From contig NC_087066.1 of NCBI RefSeq assembly GCF_963678635.1, positions 11,268,517-11,332,516 on the forward strand: DNA of 64,000 bases. Reading direction: 5' to 3'. The notes beneath the pieces were generated by a model. That model worked only from the letters and a program-made list of their open reading frames with translations, searched no databases and was not told where the DNA came from. The position numbers and the translations under genes were made by a program. Shown here in pieces: positions 1 to 13,269 of the stretch. Origin of the DNA: Symsagittifera roscoffensis (Eukaryota; Xenacoelomorpha; Acoela; Convolutidae). Each line of letters begins with the position of its first letter. Position 1 is the first letter of the stretch.

Positions 1-3000
1 CGACACTGTTTGACTCATGATTCGACCCTGTTCGACCGTGCTCCACTCATAATTCGACCCTGTTCGACTCATGATTCGACCGTGTTCGACTCATGATTCG
101 ACCGTATTAGACTCATGATTCGACCCTGTTCGACACTATCGACCCTGTTCGACTCATGATTCGACCCTGTTCGACTCATGATTCGACCCTGTTCGACTCA
201 TGATTTGACCCTATTTGGCTTTATCGACCCTGTTCGACTCATGATTTGACCCTATTTGGCTTTATCGACCCTGTTCGACTCATAATTTGACCCTTTTCGA
301 CTCATGATTCGACCCTGTTCGACTCATGATTCGACCCTGTTCGACTCTATCGACCCTTTTCGACACATGATTCGACCCTGTTCGGCCCATGATTCGACCG
401 TGTTCGACTCATGATTCGACACTGTTTGACTCATGATTCGAACTGGTTCGACCGTGTTCGACTCATGATTCGACCCTGTTCGACACATGATTCGACCCTG
501 TTTGACCCATGATTCGTCCGTATTCGGCTCATGATTCGACACTGTTTGACTCATGATTCGACCCTGTTCGACCGTGCTCCACTCATGATTCGACCCTGTT
601 CGACTCATGATTCGACCGTGTTCGACTCATGATTTGACCCTATTTGGCTTTATCGACCCTGTTCGACTCATGATTTGACCCTATTTGGCTTTATCGACCC
701 TGTTCGACTCATAATTTGACCCTTTTCGACTCATGATTCGACCCTGTTCGACTCATGATTCGACCCTGTTCGACTCTATCGACCCTTTTCGACACATGAT
801 TCGACCCTGTTCGGCCCATGATTCGACCGTGTTCGACTCATGATTCGACACTGTTTGACTCATGATTCGAACCTGTTCGACCGTGTTCGACTCATGATTC
901 GACCCTGTTCGACACATGATTCGACCCTGTTTGACCCATGATTCGTCCGTATTCGGCTCATGATTCGACACTGTTTGACTCACGATTCGACCCTGTTCGA
1001 CCGTGCTCCACTCATGATTCGACCGTGTTCGACTCATGATTCGACCGTGTTCGACTCATGATTCGACCGTATTAGACTCATGATTCGACCCTGTTCGACA
1101 CTATCGACCCTGTTCGACTCATGATTCGACCCTGTTCGACTCATGATTCGACCCTGTTCGACTCATGATTTGACCCTATTTGGCTTTATCGACCCTGTTC
1201 GACTCATGATTTGACCCTATTTGGCTTTATCGACCCTGTTCGACTCATAATTTGACCCTTTTCGACTCATGATTCGACCCTGTTCGACTCATGATTCGAC
1301 CATGTTCGACTCATGATTCGACCCTGTTCGACTCTATCGACCCTTTTCGACACATGATTCGACCCTGTTCGGCCCATGATTCGACCGTGTTCGACTCATG
1401 ATTCGACACTGTTTGACTTATGATTCGACCCTGTTCGACCGTGCTCGACTCATGATTCGACCCTGTTAGACTCATGATTCGACCTGTTCGACTCATGATT
1501 CGACCGTTTTCGATTCATGATTCCATCCTCTTTGACTCTATCGACCCTGTTCGACTCATGATTCGACCCTGTTCGACTCATGATTCGACCCTGTTCGACT
1601 CATGATTCGACACTGTTCGACTCATAATTCGACCCTGTTCGACTCATGGTTCGACCCTGTTTGACTCTATCGACCCTGTTCGACTCATGATTCGAACCTG
1701 TTCGACCGTGTTCGACTCATAATTCGACCCTGTTCGACACATGATTCGACCCTGTTTGACCCATGATTCGACCGTATTCGGCTCATGATTCGACACTGTT
1801 TGACTCATGATTCGACCCTGTTCGACCGTGCTCCACTCATGATTCGACCCTGTTCGACTCATGATTCGACCGTGTTCGACTCATGATTCGACCGTATTAG
1901 ACTCATGATTCGACTCTGTTCGACCCTATCGACCCTTTTCGACTAATGATTCGACCCTGTTCGACTCACTATTCGACCTTGTTCGACTCATGATTTGACC
2001 CTATATGGCTTTATCGACCCTGTTTGACTCATGATTTGACCCTGTTCGACCGTGTTCGGCTCATAATTTGACCCTTTTCGACTCATGATTCGACCCTGTT
2101 CGACTCATGATTCGACCGTGTTCGACTCATGATTTGACCCTGTTCGACTCTATCGACCCTTTTCGACACATGATTCGACCCTGTTCGACCCATGCTTCGA
2201 CCGTGTTCGACTCATGATTCGACACTGTTCGACTCATGTTTCGACCCTGTTCGACCGTGTTCGACTCATGATTCGACCCTGTTTGACTCATGATTCGACC
2301 CTGTTCGACTCATGTTTCGACCCTGTTTGACTCTATCGACCCTGTTCGACTCATGATTCGAACCTGTTCGACCGTGTTCGACTCATAATTCGACCCTGTT
2401 CGACTCATGATTCGACCCTGTTCGACTCATGATTCGACACTGTTCGACTCAAAATTCGACCCTGTTCGACTCATGGTTCGACCCTGATTGACTCTATCGA
2501 CCCTGTTTGACTCATGATTCGACCCTGTTCGACCGTGCTCCACTCATGATTCGACCCTGTTCGACTCATGATTCGACCGTGTTCCACTCATGATTCGACC
2601 GTATTAGACTCATGATTCGACCCTGTTCGACCGTGCTCCACTCATGATTCGACCCTGTTCGACTCATGATTCGACCGTGTTCGACTCATGATTCGACCGT
2701 ATTAAACTCATGATTCGACTCTGTTCGACCCTATCGACCCTTTTCGACTAATGATTCGACCCTGTTCGACTCACTATTCGACCTTGTTCGACTCATGATT
2801 TGACCCTATATGGCTTTATCGACCCTGTTTGACTCATGATTTGACCCTGTTCGACCGTGTTCGGCTCATAATTTGACCCTTTTCGACTCATGATTCGACC
2901 CTGTTCGACTCATGATTCGACAGTGTTCGACTCATGATTTGACCCTGTTCGACTCTATCGACCCTTTTCGACACATGATTCGACCCTGTTCGACCCATGC

Positions 3001-6000
3001 TTCGACCGTGTTCGACTCATGATTCGACACTGTTCGACTCATGTTTCGACCCTGTTCGACCGTGTTCGACTCATGATTCGACCCTGTTTGACTCATGATT
3101 CGACCCTGTTCGACTCATGGTTCGACCCTGTTTGACTCTATCGACCCTGTTCGACTCATGATTCGAACCTGTTCGACCGTGTTCGACTCATAATTCGACC
3201 CTGTTCGACTCATGATTCGACCCTGTTCGACTCATGAGTCGACACTGTTCGACTCAAAATTCGACCCTGTTCGACTCATGGTTCGACCCTGATTGACTCT
3301 ATCGACCCTGTTCGACTCATGATTCGAACCTGTTCGACCGTGTTCGACTCATAATTCGACCCTGTACGACACATGATTCGACCCTGTTTGACCCATGATT
3401 CGACCGTATTCGGCTCATGATTCGACACTGTTTCACTCATGATTCGACCCTGTTCGACCGTGCTCCACTCATGATTCGACCCTGTTTGACTCATGATTCG
3501 ACCGTGTTCGACTCATGATTCGACCGTATTAGACTCATGATTCGACTCTGTTCGACCCTATCGACCCTGTTCGACTCATGATTCGACCCTGTTCGACTCA
3601 CTATTCGACCCTGTTCGACTCATGATTTGACCCTATTTGGCTTTATCGACCCTGTTCAACTCATGATTTGACCCTGTTCGACCGTGTTCGGCTCATAATT
3701 TGACCCTTTTCGACTCATGATTTGACCCTGTTCGACTCATGATTCGACCGTGTTCGACTCATGATTTGACCCTGTTCGACTCTATCGACCCTTTTCGACA
3801 CATGATTCGACCCTGTTCGACCCATGCTTCGACCGTGTTCGACTCATGATTCGACAGTGTTCGACTCATGTTTCGACCCTGTTCGACCGCGTTCGACTCA
3901 TGATTCGACCCTGTTTGACTCATGATTCGACCCTGTTCGACTCATGGTTCGACCCTGTTTGACTCTATCGACCCTGTTCGACTCATGATTCGAACCTGTT
4001 CGACCGTGTTCGACTCATAATTCGACCCTGTTCGACACATGATTCGACCTTGTTTGACCCATGATTTGACCGTATTCGGCTCATGATTCGACACTGTTTG
4101 ACTCATGATTCGACCCTGTTCGACCGTGCTCCACTCATGATTCGACCCTGTTCGACTCATGATTCGACCGTGTTCGACTCATGATTCGACCGTATTAGAC
4201 TCATGATTCGACTCTGTTCGACCCTATCGACCCTGTTCGACTCATGATTCGACCCTGTTCGACTCATGATTCGACCATGTTCGACTCATGATTTGACCCT
4301 ATTTGGCTTTATCGACCCTGTTCGACTCATGATTTGACCCTGTTTGACTCATGATTCGACCATGTTCGACTCATGATTTGACCCTGTTCGACTCTATCGA
4401 CCCTTTTCGACACATGATTCGACCGTGTTCGACTCATGATTCGACACTGTTCGACTCATGTTTCACCCTGTTCGACCGCGTTCGACTCATGATTCGACCC
4501 TGTTTGACTCATGATTCGACCCTGTTCGACTCATGGTTCGACCCTGTTTGACTCTATCGACCCTGTTCGACTCATGATTCGAACCTGTTCGACCGTGTTC
4601 GACTCATAATTCGACCCTGTTCGACACATGATTCGACCCTGTTTGACCCATGATTTGACCGTACTCGGCTCATGATTCGACACTGTTTGACTCATGATTC
4701 GACCCTGTTCGACCGTGCTCCACTCATGATTCGACCCTGTTCGACTCATGATTCGACCGTGTTCGACTCATGATTCGACCGTATTAGACTCATGAATCGA
4801 CTCTGTTCGACCCTATCGACCCTGTTCGACTCATGATTCGACCCTGTTCGACTCATGATTCGACCATGTTCGACTCATGATTTGACCCTATTTGGCTCTA
4901 TCGACCCTGTTCGACTCATGATTTGACCCTGTTCGACCGTGTTCGGCTCATAATTTTACCCTTTTCGACTCATGATTCGACCCTGTTCGACTCATGATTC
5001 GACCGTGTTCGACTCATGATTTGACCCTGTTCGACTCTATCGACCCTTTTCGACACATGATTCGACCCTGTTCGACCCATGCTTCGACCGTGTTCGACTC
5101 ATGATTCGACACTGTTCGACTCATGTTTCGACCCTGTTCGACCGTGTTCGACTCATGATTCGACCCTGTTTGACTCATGATTCGACCCTGTTCGACTCAT
5201 GATTCGACCGTTTTCGACTCATGATTCCATCCTCTTTGACTCTATCGACCCTGTTCGACCCATGATTCGACCCTGTTCGACCCATGATTCGACCGTGTTC
5301 GACTCATGAGTCGACCATGTTTGACTCTATCGACCCAATTCGACTCATGATTCGACCCTGTTCGACTCATGATTCGACCGTGTTCGACTCATGATTCCAC
5401 CGTGTTCGAATCATGATTCGAGCCTGTTTGACTCATGATTCGACCGTATTCGGCTCATGATTCGACACTGTTTGACTCATGATTCGACCCTGTTCGACCG
5501 TGCTCCACTCATGATTCGACCCTGTTCGACTCATGATTCGACCGTGTTCGACTCATGATTCGACCGTATTAGACTCATGATACGACTCTGTTCGACCCTA
5601 TCGACACTGTTCGACTCATGATTCGACCCTGTTCGACTCATGATTCGACCATGTTCGACTCATGATTTGACCCTGTTTGACTCATGATTCGACCATGTTC
5701 GACTCATGATTTGACCCTGTTCGACTCTATCGACCCTTTTCGACACATGATTCGACCCTGTTCGACCCATGCTTCGACCGTGTTCGACTCATGATTCGAC
5801 ACTGTTCGACTCATGTTTCGACCCTGTTCGACCGCGTTCGACTCATGATTCGACCCTGTTTGACTCATGATTCGACCCTGTTCGACTCATGGTTCGACCC
5901 TGTTTGACTCTATCGACCCTGTTCGACTCATGATTCGAACCTGTTCGACCGTGTTCGACTCATAATTCGACCCTGTTCGACACATGATTCGACCCTGTTT

Positions 6001-7535
6001 GACCCATGATTTGACCGTACTCGGCTCATGATTCGACACTGTTTGACTCATGATTCGACCCTGTTCGACCGTGCTCCACTCATGATTCGACCCTGTTCGA
6101 CTCATGATTCGACCGTGTTCGACTCATGATTCGACCGTATTAGACTCATGAATCGACTCTGTTCGACCCTATCGACCCTGTTCGACTCATGATTCGACCC
6201 TGTTCGACTCATGATTCGACCATGTTCGACTCATGATTTGACCCTATTTGGCTCTATCGACCCTGTTCGACTCATGATTTGACCCTGTTCGACCGTGTTC
6301 GGCTCATAATTTGACCCTTTTCGACTCATGATTCGACCCTGTTCGACTCATGATTCGACCGTGTTCGACTCATGATTTGACCCTGTTCGACTCTATCGAC
6401 CCTTTTCGACACATGATTCGACCCTGTTCGACCCATGCTTCGACCGTGTTCGACTCATGATTCGACACAGTTCGACTCATGTTTCGACCCTGTTCGACCG
6501 TGTTTGACTCATGATTCGACCCTGTTTGACTCATGATTCGACCCTGTTCGACTCATGCTTCGACCGTTTTCGACTCATGATTCCATCCTCTTTGACTCTA
6601 TTGACCCTGTTCGACCCATGATTCGACCCTGTTCGACCCATGATTCGACCGTGTTCGACTCATGAGTCGACCATGTTTGACTCTATCGACCCAATTCGAC
6701 TCATGATTCGACCCTGTTCGACTCATGATTCGACCGTGTTCGACTCATGATTCCACCGTGTTCGAATCATGATTCGAGCCTGTTTGACTCATGATTCGAC
6801 CCTGTTCGACTCCTGATTCGACAGTGTTCGACTCATGATTGGACCTTGTCTGACTCTATCGACCCTTCGACTCATGATTTGACGCGGTTCGACTCATGAT
6901 TCGAACCGTTTTCGACTCATGATTCGACATTGTTCGACTCTATCGACCCTTTTCGACTCATGACTCGACCCTGTTCGACTCATGATTCGACAGTGTTCGA
7001 ATCATGATTCGAGCCTGTTTGACTCATTATTCGACCCTCTTCGACTCCTGATTCGACAGTGTTCGACTCATGATTGGACCTTGTTTGACTCTATCGACCC
7101 TTCGACTCATGATTCGACGCTGTTCGACTCATGATTCGAACCGTTTTTGACTCATGATTCGACATTGTTCGACTCTATCGACCCTGTTCGACCCATGATT
7201 CGACCCTGTTTGACTCATGATTCGACCGTGTTCAACTCATGATTCCACCGTGTTCGAATCATGATTCAAGCCTGTTTGACTCATGATTCGAACCTGTTCG
7301 ACTCCTGATTCGACAGTGTTCGACTCATGATTGGACCTTGTTTGACTCTATCGACCCTTCGACTCATAATTCGACGCTGTTTGACTCATGATTCGAACCG
7401 TTTTTGACTCATGATTCGACCTTGTTTGACTCTATCGACCCTTTTCGACTCATGATTCGACAGTGTTCGACTCATGATTCGACCATGTTCGACACTATCG
7501 ACCCTGTTCGACACATGATTCGACCCTGTTCGACC
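1..7535. repeat. Satellite array, left block (~22-bp monomer)
   Basis: Tandem repeats of a ~22-bp unit, consensus about gattcgaccctgttcgact plus cat, fill the block. TTCGAC cores alternate 10 and 12 bp apart. Common variants are a shorter ttcgaccgtg half-unit, a ctatcgaccct unit and a gatttgaccctatttggctt unit; their order repeats at larger scale. Long open frames on the minus strand (peptides rich in SNHES and GRIMS) arise because 22-bp units rarely contain stops and cycle through all frames every 66 bp; they are not genes. No non-satellite sequence was noticed in this block. Confidence 0.97.
195..1500. repeat. Higher-order satellite repeat, ~0.43 kb period
   Basis: The order of monomer variants around 324-608 recurs almost unchanged at 753-1037 (shift 429 bp) and partly at about 1311-1496. 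Larger and less regular higher-order copies follow: one variant block recurs at about 1644, 3276, 3942, 4531 and 5887. This implies recent local amplification by unequal exchange or replication slippage, on top of the 22-bp monomer. Confidence 0.75.
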
Positions 7536-7772
7536 AGTAATATGTTCGTCGCGGATCCTAAGGGGGGGGGGGGGGGGTCCATGCTAAGGGGGGGGGGTCC
7601 TCACGTAAAGTAAAATCCTAGGAAAGGGGTCCTCATTTTTTGGAGGACCCCTATCCTAGGATTTTGTAAATGAACGTAAGCTCCCACCCCTTCCAGTAAA
7701 AGACCCCCTCCTTAGGATCTTTTTATGCTGAGCTTAACAACCGGGACCCGATACAATAATTCCTTCTAATTC
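7536..7772 (+). repeat. P1 left terminal inverted repeat
   Basis: Matches the reverse complement of 23894-24126. It begins AGTAATATG, continues into GGATCCTAAGG followed by two G runs (16 G at 7562-7577 and 10 G at 7588-7597), and ends near gatacaataattcc. The repeat is itself largely self-complementary: ggatcctaagg at its outer part pairs with ccttaggatc near 7710-7720, around a central hairpin. The end could fold into a long stem. Confidence 0.9.
7612..7665. repeat. Hairpin inside P1 left terminal repeat
   Basis: Two 23-bp arms (7612-7634 and 7643-7665) are reverse complements with one mismatch, around an 8-nt T-rich loop; each arm carries TCCTAGGA. A more decayed version lies in the right terminal repeat at about 24000-24055. 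The position in both ends suggests a conserved terminal structure, not chance. Confidence 0.9.
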
Positions 7773-7852
7773 CTTTTAAAGCGGTCCCTTTTTCCGCGAC
7801 AACTAAAGTTAATCGTTCCAATTCCTGAACTTTTCTTTTTCGTCCTAGTTTC

Positions 7853-8059
7853 ATGTGGATATCATTTCCTGGTTTTCTTTCTTTTTGTCAAAGATTTGTC
7901 ATGCTAATAAAGTTTGCTATTGAAAACGAGCCTAAGGATTTCACACATTTGTTTGAATTAACACTTGGTTTGCCTCAACTAGTTTATTTGCCTGAAGCTA
8001 TTTATGTTAAAACAGTGATTGAGCTCAATACGAGTATTTTATTAGTTGTAAATTGGTAA
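7853..8059 (+). CDS. Small unrecognised ORF between terminal repeat and polB
   Basis: An open frame of 68 codons with an ATG start, convergent with polB, in the gap between the left terminal repeat and the polB 3' end. The product would be hydrophobic and leucine-rich, with no motif I recognise. P2 has no clear counterpart in the matching place. In AT-rich DNA an ORF of this size can arise by chance, so this is a weak call; the rest of 7773-8134 holds nothing I can name. Confidence 0.15.
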   Translation: MWISFPGFLSFCQRFVMLIKFAIENEPKDFTHLFELTLGLPQLVYLPEAIYVKTVIELNTSILLVVNW

Positions 8060-11000
8060 AAACCAAAACATATACAAGTCGAATTATAAAAAGGACGAAG
8101 AGTAAAAATCATCTGAAAAAATATGTTTCAGACTTTAATGTTTATTGTTTTGATTTTCTTTGCGCTGTTTTTTAGATGGTCGTTCTTCTGAAGCTTCAGA
8201 TTTAAAAAATGGATTAATTATAGGGGGACGTTCACGGACTCGGCTACTAGAAGCTTCTTCTTCTTGCAGCTCTGCTTCTGAGTAGGGCCGCAGTAAAAAT
8301 CCCCAATCCGGAAGTTGAAAATCGGGAGAACTGCTATCACTTTCATTGTATGAGTTGGCCCACTCGGTGTCCATGTAAATGTCTTCTACAAAAGCATTTT
8401 CTTCGGCGGCTTTATGGCCAAAGGGCACTGTCGAAATACCGCCGAAAAGTAGAAAACGTTTTGAGTCGAATGGTGATAATGCAAGTTTGTTTTGTATCAC
8501 TGTCATAATGGTGTGGTCTTTCGAAACTATATTATAGTTGTACACTCTCATTGTTTTTCCAGTGAATAATGTGTCCCCGAAGGTTTGGTGGACCAGTTTT
8601 CTCTGTGCACTCCGTTTAATTCCTTTGGCACTCAATTTTTAGTGCCTTCTAAACAGAAGCAAAATTATTATTCTTTTCTACAACGCAGGGGATAGTCTCA
8701 TTTCACTTCAGCAACTCAATTTATACCGAGCAAAATTTGATTCATTTTACCAAAAAAGAGCAGAAGACTCTAAATTTTGATAAAAAAGAGGAAAAGAGAG
8801 GGAATATACTTTCAGATAAATCAACGTTTAGGCAACATTGTATAATGTTGCCTAAATCAGCTAAATGCCCATAGTTTAATGCAACAAATTAAGGGGGGTA
8901 GGGAGGTTGGTGGTGATAATTTTGTTCTGTAAAATGTAGGAATGGGGGTGGAAGGGTGGCTTAAATTTTATTTACCATTAAGGACGACCGAATATATTTT
9001 CGGTTTTAGGGCGATGAATTCTCTGATCGGCTTCCCAACAGTCTCGTCTTTGAACATCAGCACAACTTTCTTGTTGGTATCCTCGAACAAGAAATGATCC
9101 TCATCGTAATTTGAAAAGTCGAAATCAGCTTTTATTTTCTCAAAGTCTCGGTAAACGTCATCAGTTTTTATGACATAAATAAAATTATCCGTGTCGGAGT
9201 AAAGGAGTTCCAAGTTTAGATGGGGTTTCATTTTTTGATAATGAAACTGAAACATGAAACGCTTGGCGAGGTCTATGACAGTCGCACCAACTATCATAGG
9301 TTTGTCCCACAATATTTTTGTTACTGAAAAGTTGATTGTGACTAATTGATAGTCAATGATTTGAAAGCTTTTCATTGTGCTTAGAGCTGTTTTTTGTAAA
9401 AGTTCTCTCTCTTTCCTTACAATCTCCAGCTTCTTTCTTCCTAACTTAGACTCCCTTGTCTTACCGAAAGCTGAAATAACAATTAGCTTGTAGAAGTTTT
9501 CCTGGAATTTATTTACCGCGGCTTTTGGTAAGCGGATGTTGAGGTCGACAAAGGGTGCCATCCAGTGACTTTGGCGGAGCCGAAGAACTTTTCCGAGGTG
9601 AGTTATTTTCATTCCCAGCTCATGGTACAACTTTAGGGTAAGGTAGTGCAAAACATAACCTTCTTTAGGATGCAAGGTCCTTAGAAGCTTTGGCAATTTT
9701 GGCAGTGTGGTGATTCCCAATTTTCCCAACATGTCGACTTGCTCGTTGCTCATTGCACCGATGTCCACTACTTCACGAGAGGGGCAAGGGGGTAATCAGC
9801 AAAGAAGTCGTGAAGCTCTTCGGGTATGGTTAAATTGACTTCAACTATATAACCCCACTCTGAGGTTTCGCTGGTGAGCAGTATGTCTGCCAGACTTTTT
9901 TCAACTATTGAAAAATCGTTTAATGGCAAAGGGTAGTGTTTCATTATCCCCCCGTACAAATTGTTTGCATCAATATTGAGGATGTAGCTTGATGGTTCTG
10001 AGGGCGAAAAATCATCGAGGTATTTATTGTTTGCTTTGTAAAATTGGCTCGCGTAAACCGACGACATGCCTCTTCGTATCATTTGCTGCACAAGGTCCAG
10101 ATGTTCACGGTCCGTTAAGAGTTTCAGTTCGAGCTTACAAACTTTTAGAAAGGCGTCCACGGAAAGGTTACTTGCCGTGAAGTAACAGGCGCAATCCAGC
10201 CCGTATGTTTGATAGCAAACTTCACGAAAAACTTCGAAAACGGAAGCAAGCAATAGCACATCTGTAGTCAAGTACAAGTCGTGGTAATCACCAAGTGAGC
10301 CACACTTCAGTTCGGTGAAAATTTTAAGGGCATGATTGTACTCGCTTCTTGAAACACTCACATCCCCTCCTGTTAAACTATTTTTCCACATTGCTCGTGG
10401 GGGAAGGCGATTTTCTCGGAATTTTTCGAATGAGTTGAAGTATGAGTAGGGGTAACGCCCTTTCTGTTTCAACATACTGACTTTTTCAGGTGAGTGGCCG
10501 AGTTTTTCAAAATAGTTTTCCAGCAGAAAAAACTTTTCGTTGGGCAAATTATCGACAAGTTTTGCCAACGATGCTAGCATGAACCTATACGTTTTTATAT
10601 ATACTGAGATTGTCAAGGATAAATATTTTTCTTCAGATGCGGGTATTACGGAAAAAGTGTTTTCCGAATCGCTTTTTGCCAGCGCTTTGATTATAAAGTG
10701 TAAATCATAATTTGACAATTTATGAGCTACCACTGGAATGTAACTTGTTGTTTTTCTATTAACGTTACACTCATTGTGTGCCCAACTCAGGAACTTGTTG
10801 GTGTAATGGCAATAATCAAGTACCACTTGATCATTGTCGGGAAAATCATTCTCGCATATCCAAAAGATTGTAGCATCTTCCCGTTCCTGGTCTGTTATAC
10901 CAGTGAAATTGTAATATTTTCTTTTTTCTACGTAAATTTGTCTCGCTAAAGATTCAAGGGAGCTAATTAGATCTTCCATCACATTCGGTCCTCTTTTAAG

Positions 11001-11487
11001 CTCAAACATTAAGAGGTCTTTTTTCCCAAATTCGATTACTGCTAAGGCGTAGCCGCACGGTTGATGGATTTCAATTGTTTGCGTGCTAGAATTTCGCGGA
11101 TCAGGTTGCGGTCCGTATACTGGTAACAGCAGTGACTCCAAATCAAAGTAGATTATTCTGGGTACGTACCAACGAGCTGTTAAGTTTTTGAACTTGTGGT
11201 CATCTTTTCCCGGCTTGGGCATTGTTATGACGACATCTTCGTCTTGGTAGCACAGTTCTTGATGTCTTCTCAAAGTTTCGAATGAAGCGCATGTGTGGAA
11301 ACATTTGCGGCAAATCTCAGGTTGAAATCGGTGCACTTTGTGCCGCACGTACTCGACCAGTTTCTGGAGATCACTTATCAACACATAGTGATATTTTGAT
11401 CCATCTGTCAGCAGCAACAAGTCCACAATCAGGCTAGTAGTGAATCTGCTCGATGCTCTTATGGGAAAGAATTCGCCATCGTTGTAC

Positions 11488-11627
11488 CTGAACAGAAAAA
11501 TAGTTTTTATACCTAGGTTTGGATTGAAATAAAAAGGGTGTTTGAATAGATGAAGAACATTAATGAAGGAATTTTAAGATTTTTAGAAGGCAACCGGAAG
11601 ACGTTGATTTGACAATTGTTCGCTTAC
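11488..11627 (-). other. Spliceosomal intron in P1 polB (140 nt)
   Basis: On the coding strand the donor is ccg|gtaagc and the acceptor ttctgttcag|gtac. Removing these 140 nt joins ...CQINVF R to YNDGEFF in frame (phase 2), matching the uninterrupted P2 polymerase at the same place. P2 therefore lacks this intron. Confidence 0.85.
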
Positions 11628-11654
11628 CGGAAGACGTTGATTTGACAATTGTTC
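11596..11654 (-). repeat. 33-bp tandem duplication of the exon end and splice donor
   Basis: The 26-bp sequence at 11629-11654 (end of exon 1) is repeated exactly at 11596-11621 inside the intron. The copy next to the exon carries ggtaagc; the intronic copy carries ggttgcc, a degraded donor. Duplication therefore produced a pseudo exon end inside the intron. Confidence 0.85.
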
Positions 11655-12570
11655 AACTTTTCAAATCTGTCCATATCCATCAGACCCATTGGCATTTCGT
11701 ATTCCCCATTGATTTTCACAATTCCTTCTTTGTCGAGATCGTAGGTTGAGACTTTGTTTTTCTCCAGCCACCGTCTAGATGTGGGGTAGAGGGCCGGCTC
11801 ATTCAAATTGTGATATGCGGCAACAAAGCAGTAGAGAAAGCAACGGTCATCATCTTTAGCGTTGATATTTGTGAGCAGAGTAGATGCTGCGCTGAGTGCA
11901 TCAGGTAGCTCGAGGTAGGATCGTGCTCTTATTGGTGAGAAGGCCGCGAAACTGATTTGCAATTTTTCAATTATGTCAATAATCCATCGGCTACCATGAG
12001 AAGAGAACGAATTGACTTGGTTGACCATATGTTCAATCAGTTCCAAGTAAGGATCCCCAGCTATTCCCTCGAAGTACACTGTCAATGTCTTAGTGTTCAG
12101 AAACAGCATGGTCCTTTCGAAGTTTCCACTGTCCCCGTCTTGCACAGTGGGAATTTTGATCATTCCCGCTTCCAGGTGGAATTGCACCTTGTTCGGACCC
12201 CCTTTGACCCTTTCCACTATGAGAGCATCTACTTCCTCCTTGTTTTGCATCATGACTTGAAACAAATCCATTTTTTGTTTTTCACCAACTTTGCGATCAT
12301 ATCGACGCAATTTGCCTCTGAACGCGTTTTCCGTTGGGGCAGCGGAAGACGTCGTCTCAATGCCGTCCCAAACTGGCAATGCGTGCTTCTTCAGCAAAAG
12401 TTGTCCTAAGCTTTCCGCGTTGAGAAATATTGTATAACAATTTGAGGATGAGGGGGAGGAAGGATATTGTGAATTTTTTGCTCATGTCTTCTCAAGTTCC
12501 TTTTAGAGCTCAGTATTTTTCCGCACTGCTGGCAAGGAACAGGTGTCGCGATAGAAGTAGAGTTCGGCAT

Positions 12571-13269
12571 TATTTGTTGAAGTTACTGAAGTAATTCGGG
12601 AAAATTTCAAGTAAAAAAACTGGTTATGAAAAAACAAAAGCGAGAAGTGACTAGCACTAAAAACTTTGCGGGTAAGGGCAAGTAGAAGTCATTAACGAGA
12701 GTTATACTTCGCCGTCTTGACAATAAGTACTTTCCTTTCCAAAACCAGGGTTTATTACAGCTTTAAGCTCTAAATGTCTCATCACTCTGTTCAAGTGCAA
12801 AGGTTTTGTATACTAAAAACTGATTCATTTACAGCCTCAAACTTTTGCTGTTCATTTTAAGGGTTAGCGATAAATTTTCTTAAGTTTTGGCAATGTTTAG
12901 GGGACTGGTTGAGACTTTCAATTAACATTTCAGCACAAAATTACAAAATATAAAGCTTAGAATGATTCGGATAGAGCCTAAAACTTTTTCTGACTAATTT
13001 TAACTGTGAAACAGTAATTTCCTAATGATTTCAAGCCCACTTCTTGGTTTGCTGAAATAGGTATAATAAAAACTAGAAACATGAGATAAAAATATTTAGA
13101 AATTAAAGCCCTCAACTATCTAATTAAGTTGAAATAAAATAGTAAACTTAGAAAAATGAAAATTTTGCAAATTAGATACCTTGATAGTTTCCGATGCATG
13201 ATAAGCATAGATTGTCATTTGAATGTGTAAAAGATATCGGAATCAAAGTTTCCTTCAGGTCATTCAGTG
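12571..13269. other. Non-coding, AT-rich region upstream of P1 polB
   Basis: About 700 bp without a supportable ORF. It should hold the polB promoter. I see no clear TATA box and none of the GCGGGAAA sites found upstream of the P2 polymerase. Confidence 0.5.

Larger units (their letters stand above)
8135..12570 (-). pseudogene. polB: P1 DNA polymerase B (protein-primed type), disrupted, with intron
   Basis: Polinton replicative polymerase, read right to left. From the ATG at 12570 the product opens with one C2H2 zinc finger (C13, C16, H29, H34; C-x2-C-x12-H-x4-H), then the Polinton-type N-terminal region (DDDRCFLYC), a 3'-5' exonuclease site YFDLES, an endonuclease-VII-like Cys/His insert (CHYTNKFLSWAHNECN), polymerase motif A DANNLYGG, a motif B region and motif C YSDTD. 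The C-terminal tail (8635-8135) is acidic and ends in a basic cluster, PSKKQRK, a possible nuclear signal. Breaks: frameshifts near 12430 and 9770. In motif B the usual Asn of the K..NSxFG pattern is Ile (YKLIVISAFGK). An intron (11488-11627) keeps the frame; a second is likely between about 8975 and 8650, where P2 also has one. Family identity is secure; a working enzyme is unlikely. Confidence 0.93.

Noticed and set aside
1-7535. Many 60-110-codon frames with SNHES/GRIMS or STHDSTLFDS peptides throughout the satellites as a repeat-protein gene family
   Set aside because: They follow directly from a 22-bp repeat without stops (66-bp, 22-codon cycle), appear on both strands, start and end at random monomer variants, and have no flanking gene structure.
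10722-10949. Plus-strand frames inside the polymerase genes (for example 9989-10180, 10722-10949, 11957-12409) as genes
   Set aside because: They lie antisense to strongly conserved polB coding sequence and match nothing; they are shadows.
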